Below are positions 52,702 to 61,135 of a stretch of DNA of 64,000 bases, one piece after another. Position 1 is the stretch's first letter. Every line of letters begins with the position of its first letter. A program made the position numbers and the translations under genes. This DNA comes from Paracoccaceae bacterium. Its GTDB lineage: Bacteria; Pseudomonadota; Alphaproteobacteria; Rhodobacterales; Rhodobacteraceae. The stretch is from NCBI GenBank assembly GCA_017854585.1, contig JAFMHK010000015.1, forward strand, positions 1 to 64,000, written 5' to 3'. A model generated the notes under the pieces. The model did no database searches, was not told where the DNA came from, and saw nothing but the letters and a program-made list of their open reading frames with translations.

Positions 52702-52794
52702 TGACCAACCTCTCGATCTCATACGGTAGATGCTGGTACCGCTAGGGTCGCATTATGGCACAAATCTGGCGTGCAGCTAGCGGAAACAGTTTGT

Positions 52795-53634
52795 TTACCT
52801 TTGGCCCCGCGCCAAGAATGCCAACCGTTCGAACAGGGCAACGTCTTGTTCGTTCTTGAGCAGCGCGCCGTGCAATTTCGGCAGTGCGCTGGCACCGTCG
52901 CGGCGCAGATCCTCTGGTGACAGATCCTCGGCCAGCAGCAGTTTCAACCAGTCCAGCACTTCGGACGTGGAGGGCTTTTTCTTGACGCCCTGCTGCTCCC
53001 GGATTTCATAGAACTGCGTCAACGCGGTTGTCAGCAGTGCCTGCTTGATGCCGGGGTGGTGCACCTCGACGATCTTCTTCATCACGTCCATTTCCGGAAA
53101 CCGGATGTAATGAAAGAAACAGCGCCGCAAGAACGCGTCAGGCAGTTCTTTTTCGTTATTCGAGGTGATGATCACGATGGGTCTGATCTGGGCTTTCACC
53201 GTCTCGCCGGTCTCGTAGACGAAGAATTCCATCCGGTCGAGTTCTTGTAGCAGATCGTTGGGAAACTCGATGTCTGCCTTGTCGATCTCGTCGATCAGCA
53301 AGACGGTCTTGCCGGTGGCGGCAAAGGCCTGCCACAGTTTGCCGCGCCTGATATAGTTGCGAACGTCGTTGACCCGCTCATCGCCCAGTTGGCTATCGCG
53401 CAACCTGCTGACGGCGTCGTATTCATATAGCCCTTGCTGGGCGCGGGTGGTGGATTTGATATGCCATTCGATGATGGGTAGTCCCAGCGCCGTCGCGACT
53501 TGGCGGGCCAACTCGGTCTTGCCGGTGCCCGGCTCTCCCTTGACCAGCAATGGCCGTTCCAACGTGACCGCCGCGTTTACCGCCACGGTCAGGTCTTCGG
53601 TCGCAACATAGTCTGCGGTTCCATCAAAACGCAT
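52795..53634 (-). CDS. MoxR-family AAA+ ATPase
   Basis: A 279-residue ATPase. Walker A is LLVKGEPGTGKTELARQVA, Walker B is VLLIDEIDKAD, sensor 1 is IVIITSNNEKELPDAFLRRCFF (with arginine finger RR), and the C-terminal helical lid follows. MoxR proteins work with VWA-domain partners to mature enzymes or complexes (for example methanol dehydrogenase and CO dehydrogenase assembly by CoxD/CoxE). The VWA partner (49502-50686) is on the same strand downstream, with GNAT, DUF2927 and a small membrane gene between them. It is divergent from dksA. Confidence 0.93.
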   Translation of the reverse strand: MRFDGTADYVATEDLTVAVNAAVTLERPLLVKGEPGTGKTELARQVATALGLPIIEWHIKSTTRAQQGLYEYDAVSRLRDSQLGDERVNDVRNYIRRGKLWQAFAATGKTVLLIDEIDKADIEFPNDLLQELDRMEFFVYETGETVKAQIRPIVIITSNNEKELPDAFLRRCFFHYIRFPEMDVMKKIVEVHHPGIKQALLTTALTQFYEIREQQGVKKKPSTSEVLDWLKLLLAEDLSPEDLRRDGASALPKLHGALLKNEQDVALFERLAFLARGQR

Positions 53635-53819
53635 GGGTTTACCTCAAAATTTCAGCATATTGCCCCGATTAGGGGGTTGTCGGGTTCTTGGCTGGCATAT
53701 CCGGGCACAAGGGACGTGACAAGGGAAGCGCGTTCTTGTAATCGGGCGGCGGAGGTGGCCGGATGACCGCATTGCCAGACAGCGAAATGAAAAAAACCGG
53801 CCCCGAAAAGGGGAATGAT

Positions 53820-54242
53820 ATGAAAGCCGAGACCTTTTTGCCTGCTGACTATCGTCCTGCCGAGGACGAGCCCTTCATGAACGACCGCCAATTGGAATAT
53901 TTCCGGCGCAAGCTTCTTTCCTGGAAAGAAGACTTGCTTGAGGAAAGCCGCGACACCGTCGCAACCCTTCAAGACGGCACCCGCAATATCCCCGATGTGG
54001 CCGACCGCGCGTCCGAAGAGACTGACCGCGCGTTGGAGCTCCGGACCCGTGATCGTCAGCGCAAGCTGATCGGCAAGATCGACTCGGCCCTGCGTCGGAT
54101 CGCGCAGGGAGAATACGGTTATTGTGAAATCACCGGAGAGCCGATCTCGCTCAAGCGGCTTGATGCCCGCCCGACGGCCACGATGAGCCTTGAGGCACAG
54201 GAAAAGCACGAGCGTCGGGAGCGGGTTCACCGCGAAGACTGA
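53820..54242 (+). CDS. dksA: RNA polymerase-binding transcription factor DksA, single-cysteine type
   Basis: A 140-residue DksA that joins ppGpp in adjusting RNA polymerase during starvation. It starts KAETFLPADYRPAEDEPFMN and has the coiled-coil tip (PDVADRASEETDRALELR) with its Asp/Ala tip residues. The C-terminal zinc-finger region retains only one of the four Cys (YCEITGEPISLKRL, C102; the later pair is replaced by TMSLEAQ). I recall single-cysteine DksA in Rhodobacter, so this is a lineage feature. Start ATG at 53820 has GGGG 7 bases upstream; the frame extends to 53763. An intrinsic terminator follows. Confidence 0.93.
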   Translation: MKAETFLPADYRPAEDEPFMNDRQLEYFRRKLLSWKEDLLEESRDTVATLQDGTRNIPDVADRASEETDRALELRTRDRQRKLIGKIDSALRRIAQGEYGYCEITGEPISLKRLDARPTATMSLEAQEKHERRERVHRED

Positions 54243-54288
54243 TTGCGACGACGGGCCGCGCGCAGATGGGGCCCTGACGGATTAGAAC

Positions 54289-54318
54289 AAGGGCATCCCG
54301 CCGTGGGGGTGCCCTTTT
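54289..54318 (+). terminator. Intrinsic terminator after dksA
   Basis: AAGGGCATCCC (54289-54299) pairs with GGGGTGCCCTT (54306-54316) with one G-T wobble, a loop of six bases and TTTT at 54315-54318. It begins 46 bases after the dksA stop and ends 16 bases before the next start codon. Confidence 0.8.
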
Positions 54319-54334
54319 CAATTGGAGCGCGGCA

Positions 54335-55498
54335 ATGTTGATCGGACGCGAGCTAACGGTCTTGGGTGGCGGCATCGGTGGTCTTGCGACAGCCATCGCA
54401 TTGGCCATGCGCGGTGCCCACGTGCGCGTGCTGGAACAGGCTGCTGCGATCACCGAGGTGGGGGCTGGCATGCAGATCAGCCCCAATGGCATGGCGGTGC
54501 TGCGGGGGCTTGGCTTGGATGATGCGGTGCGCGCGCGCGCGCCGCGCGCCACCGGCGTGCGATTGCGCGATTTTCGCCGTGGCGCCGAAGTGGCCCATCT
54601 GTCTCTCGCGCGGGGGGACCGCCCGTATCATTTTGTACACCGCGCCGATTTCGTCGGGATCTTGCACGATGCCGCCCGGGCGGCCGGGGTGAAGATCACG
54701 CTGGACGCACGGGTGACGGAAGTCGCACAAGCGCCCGACGGTGCCGCACTGACCCTTGCCGATGGCCGGACAGAAACCGTCCCGCTGCTGATCGCGGCTG
54801 ACGGTCTGCATTCGGTGGTGCGCAAGGTCATCAACCCCAAATCGCGGCCCTTTTTTACCGGGCAAGTGGCGTGGCGTTGCATTATTCCCAGCGATACGCC
54901 CCTGCCGCCCGAGGTCGATGTCTTCATGGGGCCGGGGCGCCATCTTGTCCGCTATCCGCTGCGCGACGGAACCCTGATCAACATCGTGGCCGTGGAGGAA
55001 CGCGATGCATGGGCCGCCGAGGGCTGGCATCACCGGGATGATCCTGAAAACTTGCGCCGCGCCTTCATCGATTTCTGTCCCGAACTGCGCACGCTTCTAA
55101 GCCGGGCCGACGATGTTTTCCTCTGGGGGCTGTGCCGCCATCCGGTTGCCGATCACTGGCACGACGATCACATGGCCCTGATCGGTGACGCGGCCCATCC
55201 GACACTGCCGTTTCTGGCGCAGGGTGCGAACATGGCGTTGGAGGATGCTTGGGTCTTGGCCGATTGCCTGTCACACGAGGATCAGCCTGCCGCCCTGCAG
55301 CGCTACCAATCGCACCGCCGGCTGCGCTGTATGCGCATCGTTGATGCAGCGGCCGATAATGCGCAGAATTATCACCTTCACCCTGGCCCATATCGGCTGG
55401 CCGCGCATACCGCCCTGCGCGCGGCAAGCCGCTTCGCACCCCATATCCTGACAAGCCGCTTCGATTGGCTTTACGGTCATGATGTGACGCGCGGCTGA
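54335..55498 (+). CDS. FAD-dependent monooxygenase (salicylate hydroxylase-like)
   Basis: A 387-residue flavoprotein hydroxylase. FAD binding is by LTVLGGGIGGLATAIALAMRGAHVRVLE, the DG motif is LLIAADGLHSVVRKV, and the second FAD motif is MALIGDAAHPTLPFLAQGANMALED. The family hydroxylates aromatic or related acids with NAD(P)H and oxygen (salicylate, 3-hydroxybenzoate or 6-hydroxynicotinate-type). GGAG lies 9 bases before the ATG. No other catabolic gene is adjacent, so the substrate is unknown. Confidence 0.9.
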   Translation: MLIGRELTVLGGGIGGLATAIALAMRGAHVRVLEQAAAITEVGAGMQISPNGMAVLRGLGLDDAVRARAPRATGVRLRDFRRGAEVAHLSLARGDRPYHFVHRADFVGILHDAARAAGVKITLDARVTEVAQAPDGAALTLADGRTETVPLLIAADGLHSVVRKVINPKSRPFFTGQVAWRCIIPSDTPLPPEVDVFMGPGRHLVRYPLRDGTLINIVAVEERDAWAAEGWHHRDDPENLRRAFIDFCPELRTLLSRADDVFLWGLCRHPVADHWHDDHMALIGDAAHPTLPFLAQGANMALEDAWVLADCLSHEDQPAALQRYQSHRRLRCMRIVDAAADNAQNYHLHPGPYRLAAHTALRAASRFAPHILTSRFDWLYGHDVTRG

Positions 55499-55499
55499 T

Positions 55500-55534
55500 C
55501 ATCTTTGCTTCTGAAATATGGCCGCCGGAGGCAT
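55500..55534. other. Intergenic element resembling the one at 47715
   Basis: CATCTTTGCTTCTGAAATAT followed by GGCCGCCGGAGGCAT lies directly after a stop codon. It has the same order (CTT-rich start, GAAA-A centre, CTCC/CCGG-rich end) as 47715-47760. I recall sequences of this general form after genes in Rhodobacterales; their role is not known to me. The rest of 55499-55646 has no feature I can support. Confidence 0.3.
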
Positions 55535-55646
55535 CTGGTCCCGCCATGTGCGACATCGGCACGAACCGGTGCGCATTGGTTGCGTCGCAGTCGTGGAAAC
55601 GCGGTGCGCCGATGGCTCCCGCAGGGGGCTTGAGGCGCGCCGCCGC

Positions 55647-56387
55647 CTAGTCCAGCGAATAGGACGGCAGCCGCTGAAACGCCTCTTTCAACGCATCGCC
55701 CCAACCCGAGGAGATCATTTCGAAAAACGGGTCATCCTTGGCGATGCGGCGCATCGGGCCGTGGCGAAAGGTGTCGGCCTCGTAGAGGTGCAGGTCCAAC
55801 GGCAGGCCGACGGACAGGTTCGCCTTGATGGTCGAATCAAAACTCACCATCAGCAGTTTCACCGCATCCTCGAAACTCATGTCGCGATCATAGGCCCGGA
55901 TCAGAATGGGCTTGCCGTATTTCGCCTCTCCTATCTGAAAGAACGGGGTGTCTTCCGCGGCTTCCACGAAGTTCCCTTCGGGATAGATCATGAACAACCG
56001 CGGCTCGCCTCCGCGCACCTGCCCACCCAATATCAATGTTGCGCCAAATGCATTTTCGGCTTCGGGTCCATCAATGCCGGCTTGGTCCCGGATCACCTCG
56101 CGCAGGGTTTCACCCACCAGCTTGGCGACCTGAAACATCGAGGGCGCTTCCATGATCGACAGGACCCCACGATCATCGGCGGCCTTCGAGCGTTCGTTCA
56201 ACAGGCTGACCACGGCCTGCGTGGTCGCCAGATTGCCGGCCGTCATTAACGTTATGGAGCGTTCCCCCACGGCTTCCCAAAGAAACATCTTCTTGAATAC
56301 GCTGATATTATCGACGCCCGCGTTGGTTCGGGTGTCCGATAACATTGCAAGGCCACGGTTGAGTTTCAGCCCTACGCAATATGTCAT
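55647..56387 (-). CDS. Anbu (proteasome-like) peptidase
   Basis: A 246-residue Ntn-fold protease of the Anbu/BPH group. The likely catalytic Thr is the second residue (TYCVGLKLNRGLAMLSDTRTNAG), exposed after removal of Met1, and the proteasome pattern LSDTRTNAG and AFGATLILGG follows. Structural studies of other Anbu proteins show open rings. The gene is the last of a four-gene minus-strand operon (ATP-grasp, alpha-E, transglutaminase, Anbu) that is conserved in many bacteria. The spacing to the transglutaminase gene is 27 bases. Confidence 0.9.
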   Translation of the reverse strand: MTYCVGLKLNRGLAMLSDTRTNAGVDNISVFKKMFLWEAVGERSITLMTAGNLATTQAVVSLLNERSKAADDRGVLSIMEAPSMFQVAKLVGETLREVIRDQAGIDGPEAENAFGATLILGGQVRGGEPRLFMIYPEGNFVEAAEDTPFFQIGEAKYGKPILIRAYDRDMSFEDAVKLLMVSFDSTIKANLSVGLPLDLHLYEADTFRHGPMRRIAKDDPFFEMISSGWGDALKEAFQRLPSYSLD

Positions 56388-56414
56388 TTTCTTCTTAGCC
56401 CTTAAGCTGTCTTA

Positions 56415-57218
56415 CTATTGCTGTTGCACCTGAATATCGACACTCAGCCGCTCTTTTCCAGACCCGAACCGCAATCCTGATACCGGCGCAGCTTCGTGGT
56501 AATCCAGACCCGTCGCAACACGTACGTAGCGGCCATCGGGCGAAATGCCGTTGGAAATGTCAAAGCCGACCCAGCCGATTGGTTCTACATAGACTTCGGC
56601 CCATGCATGGCTTGCATCTTGATGCACACGGTCGTCCATCATCAGGTAGCCCGACACGTAGCGGGCGGGGTAACCCATGGCGCGTGCGCCGGCCAAGAAG
56701 ATATGGGCATGATCCTGACACACCCCGCAACCGATCTCGATCGCTTCCTCGGCGGTCGTCTCTGCGCCGGTTTGCCCGATCTCGTATGATACGCCGTCCC
56801 GGATCCGCTCAGAAAGGGCATGCAAGCGGGGCAGATCTTCCGACTCGGTATCGCGCAGGCCCTTGATCAAGCGTCGTACATTGACGCCAGCATGGGTCAG
56901 ATCGGTTGAGCGCTGAAAGAACCACAATGGCGCAAAGCCACCATGCTTGCCGATGACGCCTGATACGTCTGCGTTTTCGACTTCTCCGGTACAGTGCACC
57001 ACGATCGAGGTCGCCATGGGTGAAAATGCGATCAGCGACACCCGGTTCTGATTGTGATCGTTGAATTCAACCTCGGCCGTGCCGCCCTCAATCTGCATGT
57101 CCCATCTGACCACCTGCTGGCCCGCACGACTTTTTGGGATCAGGCGCAACTGCTGCAGCCCGTAGGACACGGGCTGGTCGAAGTTATAAGTCGTCGTGTG
57201 AAGAATTTTCAGACGCAT
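56415..57218 (-). CDS. Transglutaminase-like protein of the Anbu operon
   Basis: A 267-residue protein. The N-terminal region (RLKILHTTTYNFDQPVSYGLQQLRLIPKS) is the bacterial transglutaminase-like N domain. The catalytic triad is visible: Cys in IEIGCGVCQDHAHIFLAGARAMG, His in DASHAWAEVYVE and Asp in GWVGFDISNG. The family includes peptidases and cross-linkers; it is nearly always encoded with alpha-E and circularly permuted ATP-grasp proteins. It lies 3 bases after the alpha-E gene on the minus strand, so translation is coupled. Confidence 0.92.
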   Translation of the reverse strand: MRLKILHTTTYNFDQPVSYGLQQLRLIPKSRAGQQVVRWDMQIEGGTAEVEFNDHNQNRVSLIAFSPMATSIVVHCTGEVENADVSGVIGKHGGFAPLWFFQRSTDLTHAGVNVRRLIKGLRDTESEDLPRLHALSERIRDGVSYEIGQTGAETTAEEAIEIGCGVCQDHAHIFLAGARAMGYPARYVSGYLMMDDRVHQDASHAWAEVYVEPIGWVGFDISNGISPDGRYVRVATGLDYHEAAPVSGLRFGSGKERLSVDIQVQQQ

Positions 57219-57221
57219 GAT

Positions 57222-58163
57222 CTATCCAAGGAACCTGTAGTCCTGTTCAATTTGTGCACCCAGCCGAGAGATGTCGGCCAAGAAATCGGTGATGAATTCG
57301 TGCAGACCGTCTTCGAAGACGTTTTCCACGGTGGTCTTTTCAAGGCGGGCGTTCAACACATCGATCTGGTCATGGCAGGGGTGCCGTTCGCCGTATTCGC
57401 CGACCAGATAGTTCAGGTTGGTGGCGATCTTGCTGGTCGAGAACTTTAGGCTGCGTGGCATACGGCCATCGAAAATCAGGAAATCGGCAATCCCCACCGG
57501 GCTGCTTTCACCTTGATTGATCCAGCGATAGGCCCGTTGGCCCGCCACGGATCGCAAGATGGTTTCCCATTGGACATTGTCCAGACTTGATCCGATCTGA
57601 CTGAGCGATGGCAGCAGGACGTAATACTTGACGTCCAGAATGCGCGCGGTGTTGTCGGCGCGTTCCAGAAACGTTCCGATGCGGGCAAAGTCGAAGACAT
57701 CATTGCGCAGCATGGTGCCGTGCAGTGCGCCGCGGACAAGGGCGGATTGCTGGCGGATCGTGGCCAGCACTTCGGGCAGATCGCGGGTGCGCACGGGGCG
57801 GGCCAGCGTCTGCTTCAAGATCATATAGCTGTCGTTCACGGCCTCCCAGACTTCGCGGGTCAGCGCGGTGCGGACTAACCGGGCGTTCTGTCTGGCAGAT
57901 GAGATGGCGGTCAGCACCGAAGAGGGGTTCCCGACGTCGCGCAACAGGAAGTCGATCGCTTTCGATGCCTCGACCTCGCCGTGGGCGGCCGTGTAGAGGC
58001 CGGCGACTGACGCGGTTTGCAGCACGCTGAGCCATTCATCGTCGGACCCATCGGGCCGCGTCAGTCCGATGCGGAACCCGGCCTCGACGAGGCGCGCGGT
58101 ATTTTCGGATCGTTCGAGATAGCGGAACATCCAGAACAGGCCGCCTGCGGTTTTGCCAAGCAT
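57222..58163 (-). CDS. Alpha-E domain protein of the Anbu operon
   Basis: A 313-residue all-helical protein of the alpha-E family. It begins LGKTAGGLFWMFRYLERSEN, followed by ARLVEAGFRIGLTRPD, VWEAVNDSYMILKQTL and FLERADNTARILDVKYYVLL. No enzymatic motif is known; the family always travels with ATP-grasp and transglutaminase-like proteins. The ATG at 58163 has a very strong ribosome site (GGAGGAATAGGA) that overlaps the end of the upstream ATP-grasp gene; the frame extends to 58184 but adds only gene-overlap residues. Confidence 0.92.
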   Translation of the reverse strand: MLGKTAGGLFWMFRYLERSENTARLVEAGFRIGLTRPDGSDDEWLSVLQTASVAGLYTAAHGEVEASKAIDFLLRDVGNPSSVLTAISSARQNARLVRTALTREVWEAVNDSYMILKQTLARPVRTRDLPEVLATIRQQSALVRGALHGTMLRNDVFDFARIGTFLERADNTARILDVKYYVLLPSLSQIGSSLDNVQWETILRSVAGQRAYRWINQGESSPVGIADFLIFDGRMPRSLKFSTSKIATNLNYLVGEYGERHPCHDQIDVLNARLEKTTVENVFEDGLHEFITDFLADISRLGAQIEQDYRFLG

Positions 58164-58165
58164 TC

Positions 58166-59590
58166 CTATTCCTCCAGAACCCAAGTGTCTTTTGTGCCGC
58201 CGCCCTGACTGGAGTTGACGACCAATGACCCCTTCTTGAGCGCGACACGTGTCAGCCCGCCCGGCGTGATATTGATCTCGTTCGGTGAGACGAGCACGAA
58301 GGGGCGCAGGTCGACATGGCGCGGCGCAAGGCCCTTTTGCGTGAGGATCGGCACGGTGGACAGGGCCAGTGTGGGCTGCGCAATGTAGTTGCCCGGTCGT
58401 GCCAGCAGCTTGGCGCGAAAGGCCGCGAGTTCCTTTTTCGACGCTGCCGGGCCAACCAGCATGCCATAGCCACCCGATCCGTGCACTTCCTTCACCACCA
58501 GATCGCTCAGGTTATCCAACACATATGCGAGGGCGTCCGGCTCGGAACAGCGCCACGTCGGCACGTTCTGAAGGATCGCCTTTTCGCCGGTGTAGAACTC
58601 AACGATGTCTGGCATGTAGCTGTAGATGGCCTTGTCATCCGCAATGCCGGTGCCGGGGGCATTGGCGATGGTGATGCCGCCCGCGCGATACACATCCATG
58701 ATGCCCGGCACGCCCAGCATGCTGTCCGCATTGAAGTTGAGCGGGTCAAGATAGTCGTCGTCGACCCGCCGATACAGCACATCAATTGCCTTGTAGCCAC
58801 GCGTGGTGCGCATCGCGATCTTGCCATCGACAACGCGCAGGTCGCCGCCTTCCACAAGTTCGACGCCCATGTGGTCCGCAAGGAAGGCATGTTCAAAATA
58901 GGCCGAGTTGTGGATGCCCGGCGTCAGGACGGCGACGGTGCACCCTTCTGCATTGGGCGGCACGCAGGCGCCAAGGGACCTGCGCAGATTCAGCGGGTAA
59001 TCAGACACTTGCCGGATCTTGATGCTGCTGAACAATTCAGGGAACATCTGCAGCATGGTTTCGCGATTTTCCAGCATGTAGCTGACGCCCGATGGGGTGC
59101 GGGCGTTATCCTCAAGCACGAAAAAGTCGTCTTCGCCGGTGCGGACAAGGTCTATCCCGACGATATGGGTATAGACGCCGCCCGGCGGGGCCATGCCGAT
59201 CATCTGCGGCAGGAACGCGTCGTTCCGAGAGATCAAGTCGGCAGGAACCCGGCCCGCACGAATGATTTCCTGTCGATGATAGATGTCATACAAGAACGCG
59301 TTGATGGCGCGCACCCGTTGTTCGATGCCCTTGGTCAGACGCGTCCATTCGCGGGCAGAGATGATCCGGGGAACAATATCGAACGGGATAAGCCGTTCGT
59401 CGGCATCCGACGCGCCATAGACGTTGAAGGTAATCCCCGTCCGGCGAAAGAAGGCTTCCGCTTCCAGCGATTTCTTGCGCAGTTCGCGGATATCTTCCGC
59501 GTGAAACCAGCCGTCATAGCTGGTGTAGGGTGGCCGGGGGCCGTCGCCATTTCCCAGCATCTCATCAAAGAAATTCAGATCTTGTGTCAT
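58166..59590 (-). CDS. Circularly permuted ATP-grasp protein of the Anbu operon
   Basis: A 474-residue member of the circularly permuted type 2 ATP-grasp group. Key segments are RNDAFLPQMIGMAPPGGVYTHIVGIDLVRT, FVLEDNARTPSGVSYMLENR (the ATP-grasp acidic/Asn pair), NFNADSMLGVPGIM, LVVKEVHGSGGYGMLVGPAAS (lysine and glycine-rich loop) and RHVDLRPFVLVS. ATP-grasp enzymes of this type form amide bonds; the product of this operon is unknown. It is the first gene of the operon, with 103 bases between it and dtd. Confidence 0.93.
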   Translation of the reverse strand: MTQDLNFFDEMLGNGDGPRPPYTSYDGWFHAEDIRELRKKSLEAEAFFRRTGITFNVYGASDADERLIPFDIVPRIISAREWTRLTKGIEQRVRAINAFLYDIYHRQEIIRAGRVPADLISRNDAFLPQMIGMAPPGGVYTHIVGIDLVRTGEDDFFVLEDNARTPSGVSYMLENRETMLQMFPELFSSIKIRQVSDYPLNLRRSLGACVPPNAEGCTVAVLTPGIHNSAYFEHAFLADHMGVELVEGGDLRVVDGKIAMRTTRGYKAIDVLYRRVDDDYLDPLNFNADSMLGVPGIMDVYRAGGITIANAPGTGIADDKAIYSYMPDIVEFYTGEKAILQNVPTWRCSEPDALAYVLDNLSDLVVKEVHGSGGYGMLVGPAASKKELAAFRAKLLARPGNYIAQPTLALSTVPILTQKGLAPRHVDLRPFVLVSPNEINITPGGLTRVALKKGSLVVNSSQGGGTKDTWVLEE

Positions 59591-59693
59591 GTGCCCCCTC
59601 TGCCATACCCCTATAGGGAACCGTGCAGCAATTGCGGCACGATGCCATCACGTGCTGTGGCACGCTCTGCGGTCTCGGCAGGTTTTGCTTAGT

Positions 59694-60146
59694 TTATAGG
59701 CTGCTTGCCTGATTATCCAGCCAGATCGTAACGGGCCCATCGTTGACCAGCGATACCGCCATATCGGCGCCGAATTGGCCCATGCCGACGGTCGGTCCAA
59801 GGGCGCGCAAAGCAGCGGCGAAGTGCAGATATAGCCGTTCGCCATCGTCCGGGGCGGCAGCGGCGGAAAAGCCCGGACGGTTCCCGCGCGACGTATCGGC
59901 CGCCAGCGTGAACTGGCTGACGACCAAGGCACTGCCGCCCGTATCCAGCAGGCTACGGTTCATTTTTCCGGCGTCATCCTTGAAGATGCGCAGTTTGGCG
60001 ATCTTGCTGGCCATCGCATCGGCGTTTGCGGCGGTATCGCCCTGCATCGCGCAAATCAGGATCAGTAGGCCGGGGCCGGTCTGGCCGATGGTTTCACCTG
60101 CCACGTCCACCTGTGCGCGGCTGACCCGTTGGATCAGGGCCCGCAT
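59694..60146 (-). CDS. dtd: D-aminoacyl-tRNA deacylase
   Basis: A 150-residue enzyme that removes D-amino acids (and Gly from tRNA-Ala) from tRNAs. It begins [16 protein letters not shown], has the catalytic [17 protein letters not shown] motif (about residues 77-93) and the Gly-cisPro motif [10 protein letters not shown] near the end. Length is standard. The ATG at 60146 shares a base with the stop of the sugar kinase gene (TGATG), so the two are co-expressed. Confidence 0.97.
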   Translation of the reverse strand: MRALIQRVSRAQVDVAGETIGQTGPGLLILICAMQGDTAANADAMASKIAKLRIFKDDAGKMNRSLLDTGGSALVVSQFTLAADTSRGNRPGFSAAAAPDDGERLYLHFAAALRALGPTVGMGQFGADMAVSLVNDGPVTIWLDNQASSL

Positions 60147-61066
60147 CAGATCTGGTCGCGGCGGGGCGGGTTTGCACCGGCGCGGGTGACCGTTACGGCG
60201 GCGGCGGCGACGCCCAGTTCCAAGGCGGCGGTGATCACGGCGGGATCGACATCGGCAACACCGGATTTCGTCAATTGGCCGGCCTCGGCCAGGCCCGCAA
60301 GGAACCCGGCATTGAATGTATCGCCCGCGCCGACGGTATCGACGACCTCGACCATTTGAGCGGGAACAGTCAGCGATCCGCCCGGCCAATAGGCAGTCAC
60401 GCCTTTTGCGCCTTGGGTGATCAACAGCAGCTTTGGCCCTTCGTCGAGCAGTTTGGTGGCAAGGTCGGGTATCGCGCCGTCGCCTTCAAGCCAGTGCAGA
60501 TCCTCGTCAGACAGCTTGACGACATCGGCGACGGCCAACATCCGCGCCAGACGCGCACGGTACCTGTCGGGGTCGGTGATGAAGCCGGGGCGAATGTTGG
60601 GGTCGATCATGATCAGACGGCGCGCGGGATCTTGCAGGCACAGCGCCTCATAGGCGGCAGCGCAAGGTTCCACAGCAAGGGAAATACCCCCGAAGAACAG
60701 TGCCTCCACCCCATCAAGACTTGTGGGAAGGTCAGCGGCCGCCAGCATTCGCCCGGCGGTATTCTCATCATAGAAGGCATAGCTGGCCTGCCCGTCGGTC
60801 AATGTCACGAAGGCCAGCGTTGTCGGCCGATCCGATCGGGCGGCCATGTCATGGGCCACGCCATTTGCGGTCAGGACCGCCGCGAGGCGATCGCCGAAAA
60901 GGTCATTGGCCAGACCGGTGAACATCCCCGTCGGCTGACCCAATCGCGCCAGCGCGATGGCGGTGTTGAAGACCGCGCCTCCGGGATAGGGAGCAAATGC
61001 GGCCTCGCCCCCCTCGGTCTTGCGGGGCAACATGTCGATCAGCGCTTCGCCACAACATAGGATCAT
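60146..61066 (-). CDS. PfkB-family carbohydrate kinase (fructokinase-like)
   Basis: A 306-residue ribokinase-family kinase. It starts [13 protein letters not shown], then [20 protein letters not shown] (substrate binding) and ends with [21 protein letters not shown], the PfkB signature 2 with the catalytic Asp. Such enzymes phosphorylate fructose or related sugars. The ATG at 61066 has GGAGCG 6 bases upstream; the frame extends to 61087. No transporter is adjacent, so the sugar is inferred from similarity to fructokinases only. Confidence 0.88.
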   Translation of the reverse strand: MILCCGEALIDMLPRKTEGGEAAFAPYPGGAVFNTAIALARLGQPTGMFTGLANDLFGDRLAAVLTANGVAHDMAARSDRPTTLAFVTLTDGQASYAFYDENTAGRMLAAADLPTSLDGVEALFFGGISLAVEPCAAAYEALCLQDPARRLIMIDPNIRPGFITDPDRYRARLARMLAVADVVKLSDEDLHWLEGDGAIPDLATKLLDEGPKLLLITQGAKGVTAYWPGGSLTVPAQMVEVVDTVGAGDTFNAGFLAGLAEAGQLTKSGVADVDPAVITAALELGVAAAAVTVTRAGANPPRRDQI

Positions 61067-61135
61067 GGGTTTCGCTCCTTCGGGCAATATCCTCGGGTGG
61101 GTGATTAGCCCGTTCTACCGCGCGCGACCAGTCCG

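Noticed and set aside
58316-59692. A 458-residue plus-strand frame opposite the ATP-grasp gene
   Set aside because: It is the shadow of the ATP-grasp gene, which has clear family motifs.
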